From NCBI RefSeq assembly GCF_000315625.1, contig NW_005434656.1:417741-481740 (forward strand): a stretch of DNA of 64,000 nucleotides. The letters are read 5' to 3'. Each line of letters opens with the position of its first letter. Positions within the stretch are counted from its first letter, which is position 1. The notes beneath the pieces were generated by a model. It had not been told where the DNA came from and ran no database searches. It saw only the letters and a list, made by a program, of their open reading frames with translations. Source of the stretch: Guillardia theta CCMP2712. Lineage: Eukaryota > Cryptophyceae > Pyrenomonadales > Geminigeraceae. Shown piece by piece: positions 10,561-22,305 of the stretch. The position numbers and the translations under genes were made by a program.

Positions 10561-12452
10561 TCAGGTATTCCGGGCCAACACAGCAGGGTGAGGCTGCAGG
10601 TATGCGGAGGCTGCTTGCAGGTTGTACGCCGAAGCCTGACTCAAGTCCATGGGATTCACCTAGCAGTCATGAGGATGCACATGAAAGTTGGAGCACGCGT
10701 TACCTTCGCCATCCCCGCGCTGTTCATGGCGCCCATCACTCGCTGGTATCCTTCTACCTGCGGCCTTGGACCCACAACGGCTGTCGCCGAGAGGGGCAGA
10801 CCATGCTGGGGGAGGCCGGCTATGTGTCCTGCAGTACGTGAGTGAGACTAGGTCGGATTGAAGACGATTCTCCCTCCCCTCCTCACCGTATGCCTGCCAT
10901 GCGTTGGGCTGCATCGCTCGAATGTCGTTGTTCATCACCATCCCCATTTGCACGAGGTTATGATCTAACAACCGCACATGTCAGGAGATGAAGCAGCAGA
11001 CATTCGTCACTAATACCGAGACTTCGCTTTGCCGCCTGCTCTGCCCTTCTCTGTCGATACCTGTAGGCTACAGACATAGTCAGCAATACCCCGTGACCAA
11101 CTTCCATCTTCACCTTTGCAGTGTCGGTGCGCGCGGTTACAAACTTGAATAGCGCAGCAGCAGACCTTGCGGCATATCGGGCACAACCACTTCCCGTCGC
11201 AGAGCTCTTTCAACCCCCTGCAGCGAAATCAGACGAGCAGAAAGCACACAGGGCAGGTGCTCACCGGCCATCAGGAGGAACGACGTCATGCAAGTGCGTC
11301 ATCAGGCAATGCTCACAGAAGCGCCTGGCAGTAGGATGAGCGCATGTTCCGACGATCTCACTTCTTAAGTCACCTTGCACACTCCATGTTTTCGCAAGCC
11401 AACATGCTCGTGATCCTCTTGACCTGCAGTTCCTTGTCATCATCACGGCCCATCACAAGCGTCCTGCTCACCTTCACATGCTGACAGAAGTGACAGTATT
11501 TGTTGTGCTTGGCATCGGCCGACTCCCCATCCTTTCGTGACAAGCACTCAGCCCGCTTGAACTAACCTCAACCATGAAGCAGTACCTGGCTCTCAGCTTG
11601 GTGCGCTGAAGCCTGAGTTGCAGTAGCAGCTGGGCTTGCAACCGCAGGACTCTGCGCAGAAACCTGGCTCACTGGAGCACTCACACTCGGCGATGAGCTG
11701 ACTGCTGGTTCCCTCGCTGCTGGTCGGGGGTCTGGAGGTTGACTGGGTTTCACGTTATGGGAGGGGGAGAACGAAAGAGCTTTGAGTTGGTTCGCCACGT
11801 CATCGTTCACTGTCAGAGGTGTCAGCTCATGATCAGATGAATCACACGACTACTCACAGGCATTGGCTTGCGTAGCAGCGATGAGGTCACGGAGAGGCGG
11901 CAGCACGATAGGAGTACCCACATTCTCAGTGACATCAGGAGGCAGAACATTGCTCTCCCTCTTGACGTTACTCTCCTTCTTGACGTTACTCTCCTTCTTG
12001 ATGTTGCCCTCCTTCTTCGCTGCTGTGGACTGGTTCTCAGTCGAGCTGAGCTGCATCAGCGCGGATGCTGCCTGGTTCTCGCCCCCGTCCGAGAGGGAGC
12101 TGGAGCGACTTCTCGGGACGGACTCGACGAGGGCGGATAGGTTCGAGTGCGACGAGCTGGTCGCCAGCTTCCCTCCGTTCTCTCCCCTCCCTCGTTTCAG
12201 CTCCTCGTATCCATGCTGGTCCGAAGGGTTGAACGAGAGCCCGAGAGAAGCCAGGGACGGCAGCTTCGCGGCGTCCAATTCCTGGGTGCTCCCAGGCTCC
12301 TCAAGGCAACCGAGTGACTTGGACCTGCGCATGGTAGCAAGGGGTGTGAATGTCGCTCCGCTCGATGAGCGTGGAGAGTCTTTCGTGCTGCCAGCATCGG
12401 ACTGGTTTTCGATCGCGTTCTGCAGCTCCTTCAAGCTGAAGGATCGCTTCAT
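10561..12452 (-). CDS. CDCA7/R1-type zinc-finger (zf-4CXXC_R1-like) protein, 10 exons, 486 aa
   Basis: Ten exons with uniform introns of 37-58 nt give a 1461-nt reading frame (first exon 11858-12452, last 10561-10659). The N-terminal half is Ser-rich and disordered, with four degenerate NVKKES repeats. The middle carries the cysteine pattern of the zf-4CXXC_R1 domain: CHFCQ, a C-x4-C pair (ACENMEC), RRFCEHC, then WLCPICRKVCCC and a further Cys pair, followed by a basic helix YRQRRAEQAAKRS. In animals and plants this domain is found in CDCA7, which acts with the HELLS/DDM1 remodeller in DNA methylation, and in some JmjC proteins. The assignment is by cysteine spacing and the WxCPxCR core; the usual RYGE segment after the FC..C pair is not conserved (CLMTHLHD), so it may be a divergent paralogue. 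The start is the first ATG (MKRSFSLKELQ). Confidence 0.78.
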
Positions 12453-12479
12453 TTCGCACTTGCACACGGGTGCAAGGTT

Positions 12480-14905
12480 AGCAAGGAACCCTTCAGAGTC
12501 GGGCGATCTTCATCAGCATGCTTGCTATGCTTCTGTTGTTGGCCTGCAGGGCATTGTGTTAGTCATGCAGGCATTCCACCACTTTCCCTCTTCAGCAACC
12601 ACTGCATGTCGTATTTTTGTCCAAACGAACAACACTGCACCCCCTTCCCTCCCTATCCTTCCACCCTGTGAGTTCTCCAGCCCTCAAGGTGCTCGCCAAG
12701 AGATCCTGTATCTTTCCTTTGAGTTGCTTGTCCCACTCCTTCCTGGAAGATCTTGTTTCTCCGGTCACATCGTTTGCCCCGCTTCCACCGTAAAATTCCA
12801 TCACCTCCTTCCCTGCAACCTGTATTCGCATGCTGCTTTCCTCTGCTTGGCCTTAGTCCACCTTCTACGCAGCTGTTCCTCTTCCTATTCCCACTCGCTC
12901 CCTACTCGCTCTCGCTCCCGCTCCTCATCCCCCTACTCCCATCTCGCGCTCCTTGCGCTCCCTGACCCCCCTTTTCATCCCCCTCCTGGAGACGCACAGC
13001 GACAATGGGGGCAAGGTACATACACGGAGAATGGGTAGGGGTGGTCCTATCGGGGGCTATATGTGGGGTGGGTAGACGTGATTTGTCCTCTAAAGGGGTG
13101 GGTGGAATGGATGGTTGGAATATGTTAGTACCAGGTGGGGTACTTTATGTGTAAAAAGAGGGGTGGATACAACTCACGATATCTACGACGGGCTCGTGGG
13201 GTATAGATGGTTATGTGAATGGTGGGGTCCAGGATACGGAATGGGTCGTGGGTGGGGTAGCTGTCATACAAGAGTGAAAGGGTGGTACTTGAGTGAAATT
13301 CACTAGGGGTAGTCAATTGAGACACCGGTCCTCTTTAGTTCTTTTTGGTGCCATAAGTAGGGGTATTTCATCTGACAACTACCGGTGTTGTCCCTTTGTC
13401 TGTACCCGATCGCCCTTACATCAACTACCCCTTGGTGCCCTATTGAATCACACCCCACCCCTTTAGAGTCTATTGTCACACTACCACTGAAAATCCATAA
13501 AAGGACCCCGTCCTAGTCCTTTCTATCATACCACCCGTAGTCTAATGGCTGACCCCCTGCACTTTGAGTTGGAACTTGTTCTTTCCGGATGATCGTAACC
13601 ACCCCACCCCTATAAAGAACCCCCGTTGGGTTTCAGCCCCCAAAATTGATTTACACCCCATCAAGCATATCACAGTACCCACCCTACATACCCACCGTAC
13701 CCCTCCACTGTGTGATGTGCGACCCGTAGTGTCGTATACCACCCTTCCGAGATAAGAGCATTTCCGAATTGAGACCGGGAGGCGTGGGGGTACAGGATAT
13801 TCCGAAACCTCGGCAGCCGGTCAGGGGGATGCTGGTGGCAACGTACCCCGAGTACCTCTGAGCCTGCCAGAGTACCACCCCATGACCCTCACTTCCATCC
13901 CACAAAGTACCCTTCCATATTTTACACCATCCACCGGTGGTATTGCACAGCCTGTGTCCCTTAGTACCCACCCTCCCAATGAAATTTTTACGACCACCAA
14001 CCCCACCCCACCATCATTGTGTAACCCTGAATCCAGTCAACCAGCACTAACCGACACCCCCATTTCACTATGATATAATACCTCAATGGGTGGGGTACTT
14101 CGCATCCCCTCGCCTCGCCCTCGGGGCCCGGGTATTCTGGAGGCCGTTATTTTTTAGAGCCCCTTCGCTCCCCCCCGCAAACCACCCCTGGGGGGTACCG
14201 TAGTTCGAAAGGTACAACCCACAATGATACAAAACACCCCTACATTGATAGGTTTTGGACCCACCCTTGTATGTGAAGTTTTGAAGTTGATGTGAAGGGT
14301 GCAGTAGCGATTGGATGTACCCCCACCCCCTTTCTACCCCCGTTCTCCTCGCCCCCCGATGTATCCGGTCGCTATAAATGTGATTCTAAAAAGCTGCCGT
14401 AATAAATCGGACAATAAAAGTATTATTCATAGGTGAAAAATCATATTTTCATGAAATTAGTAGCTAAACTAGGAGCGATTCGATCTGGATAGATGACAAA
14501 ACAATACTTTTAAACGCTCTTGAGGCCGCTAGTTTGTTTTAGAGGACGTGTACAATACAGTTTTAATTCGCTGCGGGTTTCTCCGCAGCGGACACACAGC
14601 CCGGCCCGGCCCGGCCCGGCCCGGCAGCTCTCGGACTACAAAGGGCAGGCCCGGTACCCGGTTCACTGAAAGTTGACATCGGATGAGCTGAGTAGATCCG
14701 ATCCCGATCCCGTCATGCTGCGCTCACAGCAGCGTTTGGCGGGCGAGATGTGCACAGACTCAGAGCATTTGCAGGGAAGAAGGAACGAGAAGACATGTAG
14801 CTGATGGAGAGAAGAAGGGAAGTAGCTGATGCATAGAATGTGAACAAGACGTGTCTAGAACATTGTAGTTTGAAAACCAATTCGTGCAAGGCAAGCTCGT
14901 GGACG
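12480..14905. other. Large divergent intergenic region with opposed G-rich and C-rich tracts and a GC island
   Basis: Between the starts of the zinc-finger gene (-) and the HDAC gene (+). A T/C-rich leader-like stretch (12500-12980) is followed by a G-rich plus-strand tract (13015-13315, GGGGTGGG/GGGGTA words) and then a long C-rich tract (13370-14345, many TACCCC and CACCCC). The two therefore switch strand near 13.35 kb. An A/T-rich stretch (14380-14560) precedes a short GC island with four GGCCC repeats (14598-14680). No exon was found. Confidence 0.55.
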
Positions 14906-14915
14906 CAGCACATGA

Positions 14916-16570
14916 ATGCCTCTAGCTGGCAGAACATCAAGTTCCACGATTGAGTTTCTGCACAAGGATGACATGAACGCCATCGTCTGGCTCGCATGCT
15001 CCGACTCGCTGAGTTTTCTTACACGTCCTGCAGATCCAAGCATCCCTGTTGAAGGTATGAGCACCCAGCTCTCGGCTCCGTTGACAGGCTCAGCCGAAGG
15101 GAGGAGGAGAGCTGTGCTGCTCCTCTCGCAGCAGTATGAGATCGTGTCTAGAAAGTTGCCTCGGAACGGAGAGCGAGCAGGATACGTCGGGAGGCTCCTG
15201 GAGAGTGCAGGCGCGATGGGGCTCATGGACGTCGAGGAGGTGGTGGCGGCGCGTCCGGAGCAGCTGCAGACGTTTCATTCGCGATCCTTTGTGGCAGCCT
15301 TGAGGAACTCTTCGAAGCTCAAGGAGGAGGAGAGGCTCCGGTTCGGTCTGACCGATGACTGCAGCGTGTTTGACGACCTTCTTGATCTGGTTCTCCTCGA
15401 GACAGGAGGGTCGTTGAAAGCAGCAGATTTGCTCGCGCAGGGCGAGTACCAGGTGGCGATCTGGTGGGGAGGAGGGAGGCACCATGCCAAAGGAAGTGTA
15501 GCAGCGGGGTACTGCTACGTGAGCACGGGTGTGGGTCTGAGAAGCGACTAACATGCCTGAGCAGGCGAACGACGCTGTCCTCGCCATCTTCCAGCTGCTG
15601 GAAACGTTCGAGCGCATCATGTACATCGACATTGACGTGCATCACGGGGATGGGGTCGAGGAAGCATTCTCAAGTTCCGACAAGGTCCTCACCATCTCCT
15701 TCCATCACTTCGCTCCTCTCTTCTTCCCCGGCTCTGGGGCCTTGATGGAGCAGAGCGGGCATCAAGGCAAGCGCTGCGTCATCAACGTGCCCCTCAAGGA
15801 AGGGTGCGACGACGAAACTTTCACTCGCATGTTCGAGTTTGTGATCAGCAGGGCGTCGGAGAGGTTCAGGCCGAGCATGGTGGTCATGCAGTGTGGTGCG
15901 GACTCGCTTCATGGTGACCCTCTTGGCGAGTTCAATCTCTCCTCCTCGGGGTATGTCCGATGCCTGGAGTTGGTCCAGCAGCTCAAGGTCAGTCCCAAGG
16001 CAACGCACTGCTCTTTTTTTCAGCCTCGTTTCTTCCCACAGCAGCATCCTGACTCCTGCTCCTGCTCGATCCCCTGCTCCTTACCCCTGAAACTCACTCC
16101 ACGGACTTCTCAGGTTGCCGCTTACTTTCATGTAGATCCCGATGCTCGTGCTGGGAGGAGGAGGCTACAATGCCGTCAACGTCGCCAAGCTCTGGACCAT
16201 CTTGACCTTCAAGTGCGGAGGACATGAGGCCCCAGCTGAGATCCCTGGCACTTGCCCCGACTACGAAGACTACGCGCCAGACTTCCTGCTAGAGGTGAGG
16301 CCGGGCTACCGCAAGAACTGCAACGACGAAGCCTATGTGGACATGCTGAAGAAGGTGATCGAGAGCAGCCTGAGACTTTGCGGGGAGGAGGGAGCAAGAA
16401 GCCCTCAAGTTCAATCGATAGCTGAAGGGAAGGAGGATACAGAGAGCACACAAGAACAGGAGGAGGGAGACATCAACAAGGTGTTCGTCACCGAGGCCGC
16501 AGGAGGTAGAGAGGAAGACGAGGGACCACAAGAGAGCAGTAGTCAGGAGGAGCAGTCTCAGACATCGTGA
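14916..16570 (+). CDS. Histone deacetylase, class I, HDAC8-like, 4 exons
   Basis: Zn-dependent lysine deacetylase. Landmarks: GGGRHHAKGSVAAGYC (tandem active-site His), YIDIDVHHGDGVEEAF (metal ligands Asp and His), SFHHF, CGADSLHGDPLGEFN (metal Asp) and GGGGYN (catalytic Tyr). Exons are 14916-15054, 15100-15518, 15565-15987 and 16136-16570. The 45-nt first intron is in frame, but removing it joins IPVEG to RRRAVLLL, which matches the family N-terminus (DSL...IPKRASMV in HDAC8). The start could be 14916 (471 aa) or 14973 (452 aa). The Trp usually before the HH pair (GGWHHA in HDAC8) is Arg here. The C-terminal about 80 residues are acidic and Gln/Glu/Ser-rich, longer than in HDAC8. Likely nuclear or cytosolic; the substrate is unknown. 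Confidence 0.93.
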
Positions 16571-16634
16571 GGGAGTGGAAAAGGGGGGGAGGGGGGGGGG
16601 GGGGCGGGGAGCATCGCAAGAATCATGAGGGCTA

Positions 16635-19091
16635 TCAAGCATGAAGCTGAGTGACGTGGACGGGAGAAATCCATTTGTCTACTCTTCCAGCTGCTTCGTC
16701 CTCGGAGAGTTTGGGGAAGGAAGGTTGCACTTTGAAGCTCCAGACGTCGTCCTGGAAGGTGCAAGAGGAGGTGAGACAGCAGGCAGCGGGAAAGGCGCGC
16801 ATGAGGGTACAGGGACCGGCAAGGCGAGCGCAGCAGCGAATGGCAAGGGATGGAGGAGGAGAGAGAAAAGATGACTGGAAGAGGCAACTCACATCTTGTA
16901 GCTTCGGAGCAGGTTGGTTGGGCTCATCTGCTATCATAAATACGAACTCCTGGGGAAAAAAAGGCGAAAGACAGGATCAGGAGCGAGGGGCAAGCGGGAG
17001 CACGTCCACCTCCTCCTCTTGCAAGTTCGGGTTGGCAACAGCGACAGCATGACGGACTGGAGCGCAAGGGACTTCTTGTGCGACAAGAGTTTTCGGGGGA
17101 GCCCACCCGTCAGGTCGGAATGCGAGGTAGTCGGAATACTGTCAGAAGCACCGTCAAGAAAGTCGAATCAGCTGAGAGGATGGAGGGCGTTTGCCTTACC
17201 TGGGATTCTTGAATGTCATCCAGGAGGGAGGAGGACTGGAGCCTTGTCCCGTTGCCTGCTCGCTGCTGTTGCTGGTCAAGGGGGCGGGAGGAACAAAACT
17301 GCTCAGGGCTCCCTCACCATCATCCTTCCTCGTTGGATCCGCTGGGCTGGGGAGGGAGACATCTGCGCCCTTGTCAAGTTTGAAATCCTCCCGTCCCCAG
17401 CTCACCTGTCGGTAGAGCTCTCGCGCGTCTTCCTCCGGGACTGCGCTTGCAACTTTTCGGGTTCCTCGCGGGGTGTCCTGCGATTGTTGGTCACGGTCCT
17501 CGTCAGCCATTGACTTTCTCCTCGGCACCTGCTGGATGATGATGTCGGCGGAAACTATGGCAGCACTCTGGAGCAAAAGTGAGGAGGTGAGGAGAGCTGC
17601 ATGTCCACCTCAACCATTCTGTGCATGATGTCTTTGATGGACTCTTGCTGGCCCATACCCGCGCTGCGAAACAAGCATGAGGGGTCAAGGCGAGCTGCTG
17701 CGAGGAGGTTGCAGCTGACGTCACCTCTCGTCACTCGACGGCTCCCTCCTCTCCTCCTCGGACACCTTGCTGAAAACCTTCGTCCTCGACTTCCTCGGCG
17801 TCGGAGTCTCAACGCGCGGGCTGGCGAGCTCAGCTGTGAGATGCATGTCATGACGGCGAGACAACAACGTCTGGAAGGCAACCAGCAAGCTCGAAGAGAC
17901 CAGCTCGTTCCTGAGAGATGCACGCGTAAGAGCGTCGCACTCTGATATGTCCAACTTTGGAGAGGTTCGGAGTTGAGCACGGAAAGGGGGGTGGAGGGAA
18001 AAGGAGACATGTCCGACCTGACTGAAGGAGCAGTCTTGAGATCTTGTACATCATACACAACACTGCAAGAAGGCTTCAACATGGTGAATGGATGGGATGA
18101 AAATCTTGACTGAGGCCACCAACTAATTATTGTTCACCTCGATGGGCGAGATTTGGGGGTGGAATTCGGCAGAGACTTTCGGAGCTGCGGCCATGGCTCC
18201 TTGACGGAGGGGGAGGAGGCGGTGCGAGGTATCTCCGGGTTCCGTGCGAGCGTAGTTGCCTCCTGATGCTCCTGCGAAGCTTGAGGATCGCCGTCTTGAG
18301 GATGACAGTATTGAGGATCGCCGTCGATCCTCAAAGATTGATGGTGATCCTCAATGGTTTGTGCTATCATCCAGTGGCTTGAAAGAAAGAAAATCTCAGA
18401 AGATGCCAAAGCAGGGCGATGACAGAGAAGAGTAGAGGGGGACAGAGAAGTGGGAGAGTGTAGAAATCTCGAAGAAAGTTGAGAGGAATGGAATGAAGGA
18501 TTGTTACCCTAACGCTCCAACCGAAGTCCATTGAGGTTCCTCCATATCGTATCTTTCGTTACAAGGTGAGGACCTCGCAGTTTGCAGCAAGGAAACTTAC
18601 TGGAAGATCGAGAGCTTGTCCTCGTCATATGCCTGATTCACCCTCTCCATGTCTGGGATGCCTCCACTCGCATGCCTTTCCTGCATGCAAACAGTCTGCT
18701 AACCACACGGCTCAACAAAGCCTTCCTCCTTCACCTCGGGTTGGTAAATCAAACCGCGTTGATTCGGAACGTCTCCAGCTTCTTCTGTTTCTTGCTCATG
18801 CCCATCAAACGACTCATAAAAACTCGCATAGCTCGTCCCGTAGTCGAAGTTGTCCCCTCCTTGCGTGCTGCCTCCCACCATATCTTCTGCCCTGAGTGGA
18901 ACAAATCTTGGAACACTCCCAAACGTCTCGTGCTGCTTCCCTGATTCATCGCTGAAGAGACCTTGGTGCATGACGTGACCGTGGCTATTGTGTTCATCGG
19001 CTTCAATGAAATCCTGCTGCAACTGATCAACGCTTGGCGTCTCCCCAGCCTTGTCACGGAAGGGCATGCAAAAGTCTTCGAGGAAGAACAT
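16635..19091 (-). CDS. Unknown multi-exon protein, about 10 exons
   Basis: Not recognised. Exons in order: 18717-19091, 18601-18680, 18138-18377, 18023-18062, 17725-17954, 17609-17663 and 17200-17567, all phase-consistent, then two or three C-terminal exons ending VHVTQLHA at 16635. The N-terminus is acidic and Gly/Phe/Tyr-rich (FDYGTSYASFYESFD). The centre has a Pro/Ser-rich linker, a helix IKDIMHRMVESAAIVSADII and a Lys/Arg patch; the C-terminal part contains EFVFMIADEPNQPAPKLQD. One problem: exon 7 ends in phase 2 (CCC AG|GTAAGG), but the best-looking next exon (SDYLAFRPDGWAPPKTL, about 16990-17132) needs phase 0, so either an alternative frame is used or there is an indel. Start at the ATG reading MFFLEDFCMPF. 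It is convergent with the HDAC gene, 64 bp between stops. Confidence 0.6.
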
Positions 19092-19229
19092 GGCTACCCA
19101 GAAGCTGAGTTATGGCTGAAAGGCACCTATGAACAATTGACGCCCCAGGAGGTACACGGGAAACCTATCATGTTTACAGGGCCCCGTCCCGGCTGCGCCG
19201 ATTTGAACCCCCTGAAGAACAGTTAGCTG

Positions 19230-20860
19230 CGAGAGAAGCAAGGTTCGAGTGAATCAGCTATGTGGTGCTGTGTCTCCAGAGAGTCTCGCGTATACGCCAT
19301 GGGTGCCCTATCGAATGATGAAAGCAGGATACTCTAAATTGTTTCTTCCTCAACAACTTCCTTAGGCTACGATATTTATGTTCATCATCCAATTGACCTC
19401 GCCTGTCTGTCTACCTCTCTGTTGCGACAGCTGCATCGTCTTCGAGCGGCACCCTGAACTGAATGCACTCAATTCAACATCCTCTCATCTTTTCTTTCTC
19501 GCGTCCTTCTCCTCCCTTCTTCCTTCCCTCTTCCGCCTGATCGCCCCGCCCGCCATTTCCTCGCCGCATCCGTCGCTTCCTTTCAAGTACAGCACCTTAG
19601 TTGCCACCCCACCCCCCGCATTCTCTCATTGACACTTTTTGACCCCTACCTCCTCATCCCCATGCTCTCAATTAGCCATCACCCCCCTATTTCAAATTCC
19701 GACCCCCACCCCACCCACACTTTTACCTTACGTTCAATTCGTCCCTAAAAGTTTTTTGAGACCTACGGTTATGACCCGGACCCCCACCTCACCCACCACT
19801 CGATACCACCCCTACTATGTCTTTTTCCCGAAACCACCCCCCCCATTTCCCTGATCAATGACCCTCTCGGGGGTCGAACATATTTTAACTTGAACTCCGA
19901 CTGTGAGTGATCGTCGGATCACTGATGGCACTTCATTACTGCGGCCCGATGATCGGACTGCGGGCCCGCCGCCGCCCGCGGCCCGGCCGCGGCGCTGCTG
20001 TACGCCGCCGTTCCGAAGTTCCGGCCGCGGCGTCTTTACTCAAAGTTAAGGCGGCAAGTTAAACTTTGGCGTCACGCGGGCCGGGCCCTCCGACCCGGGC
20101 CCGGCGGCCCGGTGCAGCGGGCCCGTGTGTCGCCGCGGCTATTATAGTATCGCCAGTGTCTTTTCTCTTCTCGCCGTTTCAAGTTTGGCCTGTGCGACCT
20201 TGCCAAGTTGAGTGTCAGTCACTGGCCAGGGTCAAGCCTCAGGGCCTCGACTCTCTGGCATCGGATTGTCCTGACGAGGCACGAGTCGTCCTGATTTTTA
20301 ACTTCACTTTGAGTAAAGTAAGTTTATTCAAACCGGTCCGATGGCAGGCAACAGTGAATCACTTGGCCGGCGGCGGGCGCCCCGGCCCCAGGGCCGGCCC
20401 GGGCCGCCGTTCACGGTTCAAACGTGAACGGTTTGTGGGAAGTTTCAGGCAGGAACTCCAGCGGCCATCATCGGAACACCACCCTACCCTACTGTGATTC
20501 AGTACCCACCAATTCAATAGTATAACCCCTCGTTTAGACCGATAGTTGATGACAAAAATAAGGGTACTGGGTAGTACCCGTCCATTGAGATTGAAGGTGG
20601 ACCACCCCAATTACTACCTCGGATCCCCTTTCTTAGATCGCAAACCCGAATCCTGGTTGCTCGTCCTCGTCCTCTCCTCGCCCCTCCCACGCACAGACAC
20701 CTTCTCCTCCTCGTTTTTCTTCTCCTCAATCTCATCTTTGTTCTTCTCATCCTCGGCGTCCTCCTCGTCACTCCCTGGAGGCTCCCTTTGCTGATTCTCG
20801 ACAAATCCACTTGACTTCACTGCGATAAATATACTCCCAGCCTCACTTTGTTACTGCTAA
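19230..20860. other. Divergent intergenic region with C-rich tracts and two GC islands
   Basis: Between the starts of the unknown gene (-) and the ARM/J-domain gene (+). C-rich, TACCCC-like plus-strand sequence lies at 19600-19860 and 20460-20620. Hyper-GC islands lie at 19940-20130 and 20360-20415. The first island includes GTTCCGAAGTTC and two AAGTTAA words. At 20291 CTGATTTTTAACTTCACTTT has a near-copy at 33679. The last 200 bp are T/C-rich, as for a leader. No exon or RNA gene was found. Confidence 0.55.
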
Positions 20861-20874
20861 GACAAGCAAAGAAG

Positions 20875-22062
20875 ATGCCTGTGTCAACGATTTCGCACAG
20901 ACTTGAGCTGTCAATCCTATGCTGTTGTCTTGTCCTGGTTCACTTTGTGATGGACACGGACGTCATGAGTGCTTCATTGTACAAGGTCGTGATCGTAAGT
21001 GTCACCAAGGTCTTGGGCGCTGAGCAAGGAATCAGACTCGCGATATTCACCATGAAAAACCTGGACAACAATGTAGAGATGCAGAAGATGGGACTTTCAT
21101 ACCTTGATCCTTTTTGCCAAGATCCTGTTTATCAACCCAAAGTTGCAGAATACGGAGGGATACCTGTGGTGGTACATACGATGGAGTTGCACAAGGAGAA
21201 TGCGGATATACAAGAAAGCGGATGCCAAACGCTTCAGGGTTTGTCTGCACATCATGACAACCAGGTCAAGATCGCCGAGCTAGGAGGAATCCGTTTGGTT
21301 GTCGGTGCGATGGAGAAGTATGAGGACAACCGCAGAATACAAGCGTATGCATGTTTGACGATATCATGCCTGGCTACCAACACAGACAACCAGGTCAAGA
21401 TCGCCGAGCTCGGAGGGATCCGGTTGGTGATGAAAGCGATGAGAAAGCATGAAATGGACGAAGGCGTACAGGAGCAAGGATGCCGCGCACTCGAAGCCTT
21501 AGGAAAGAACCCGGACAACCAAGTCAAGATCGCCGAGCTCGGAGGGATCCGGTTGGTGATGAAAGCGATGAACAGACACGAAGCCAACGAAGGCATACAA
21601 GATGCAGGTTGTGAAGCATTGGAGAGTTTGGCCAACAATGCACAGAACTTGTTCAAGATGTCTGACTTCATGAAGGTTGCTTGCAATTTTTGCAAGTGCA
21701 TGCAGAGGAAGGAAGAGAAGAAAAAGAAGGAGGAAGAGCAACGGCGGAAGGAAAAGGAAGAGAAGAGAAAGCAGGAGCGAGCGAGAAACGAGCAGGAGAA
21801 ACGGGAGCGGGAGGAGAGGTGGAAGCGAAGGGAAGAGCAGAAGAGGAACTCTTGGGGAGGCGGCTTCGGGTCCAACGACCCTTACAAGATTCTAGGAGTC
21901 AGACGAGGAACTTCCAAGGCCGAGTGCAAGAGGCAATATCGAAGGCTGGCCCAGCAATACCACCCGGACAAGTGCCTGCACTGCAGCCCCGAGAAACTGG
22001 AGGAAATGGCAGAGACTTTCATTAGGATCCAAGCAGCCTGGGAGCAGATATCTAAAGAGTAG
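20875..22062 (+). CDS. ARM-repeat protein with C-terminal J domain, single exon, about 395 aa
   Basis: Co-chaperone-like fusion. The ATG at 20875 (MPVSTISH) is the first in frame. A hydrophobic stretch (LSILCCCLVLVHFVM) near the N-terminus may be a signal anchor. Then come four to five armadillo-type repeats of about 42 residues built on DNQVKIAELGGIRLVMKAM. A charged Lys/Glu/Arg helix of about 50 residues follows, and a short J domain ends the protein: YKILGV, then RQYRRLAQQYHPDKC with the HPD motif needed to stimulate Hsp70 ATPase. The J domain would recruit Hsp70 and the ARM repeats a client or localisation partner; that role is inferred. There are no introns, unlike most neighbours, and the repeats are nearly identical at DNA level (about 21387-21447 and 21513-21573), pointing to recent duplication or conversion. 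Confidence 0.9.
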   Translation: MPVSTISHRLELSILCCCLVLVHFVMDTDVMSASLYKVVIVSVTKVLGAEQGIRLAIFTMKNLDNNVEMQKMGLSYLDPFCQDPVYQPKVAEYGGIPVVVHTMELHKENADIQESGCQTLQGLSAHHDNQVKIAELGGIRLVVGAMEKYEDNRRIQAYACLTISCLATNTDNQVKIAELGGIRLVMKAMRKHEMDEGVQEQGCRALEALGKNPDNQVKIAELGGIRLVMKAMNRHEANEGIQDAGCEALESLANNAQNLFKMSDFMKVACNFCKCMQRKEEKKKKEEEQRRKEKEEKRKQERARNEQEKREREERWKRREEQKRNSWGGGFGSNDPYKILGVRRGTSKAECKRQYRRLAQQYHPDKCLHCSPEKLEEMAETFIRIQAAWEQISKE

Positions 22063-22179
22063 AGCCTGTCACGATGAGATTTTCAGTAGAACTTGATTTC
22101 AGTAGTGAAGTTGCACACCTACCGTGGTATGGCCGAACTTCTGCCGCATCATTCTCACATGACAGACAAGTTCTGTGCC

Positions 22180-22305
22180 CCCTGGGGGCGCGCCACTTGC
22201 CACCAGCCGGGACTGGCACCGTGAGCCTCGAGTCACAGCCTCCGGGCCAGGCCGCGCTCGGTCCGGGACGGCCGCTGCCGGGTCGAGCCCTCCCTACGAA
22301 GAAGT
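22180..22305. other. Small GC island upstream of MAD1
   Basis: GC-rich block (GGGCGCGCC, CCGGGCCAGGCCGCGC, GGGACGGCCGCTGCCGGG) followed by an abrupt A/T-rich stretch (22310-22450) before the MAD1 start. Composition matches the other GC islands, but no long shared sequence is visible. Confidence 0.4.
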
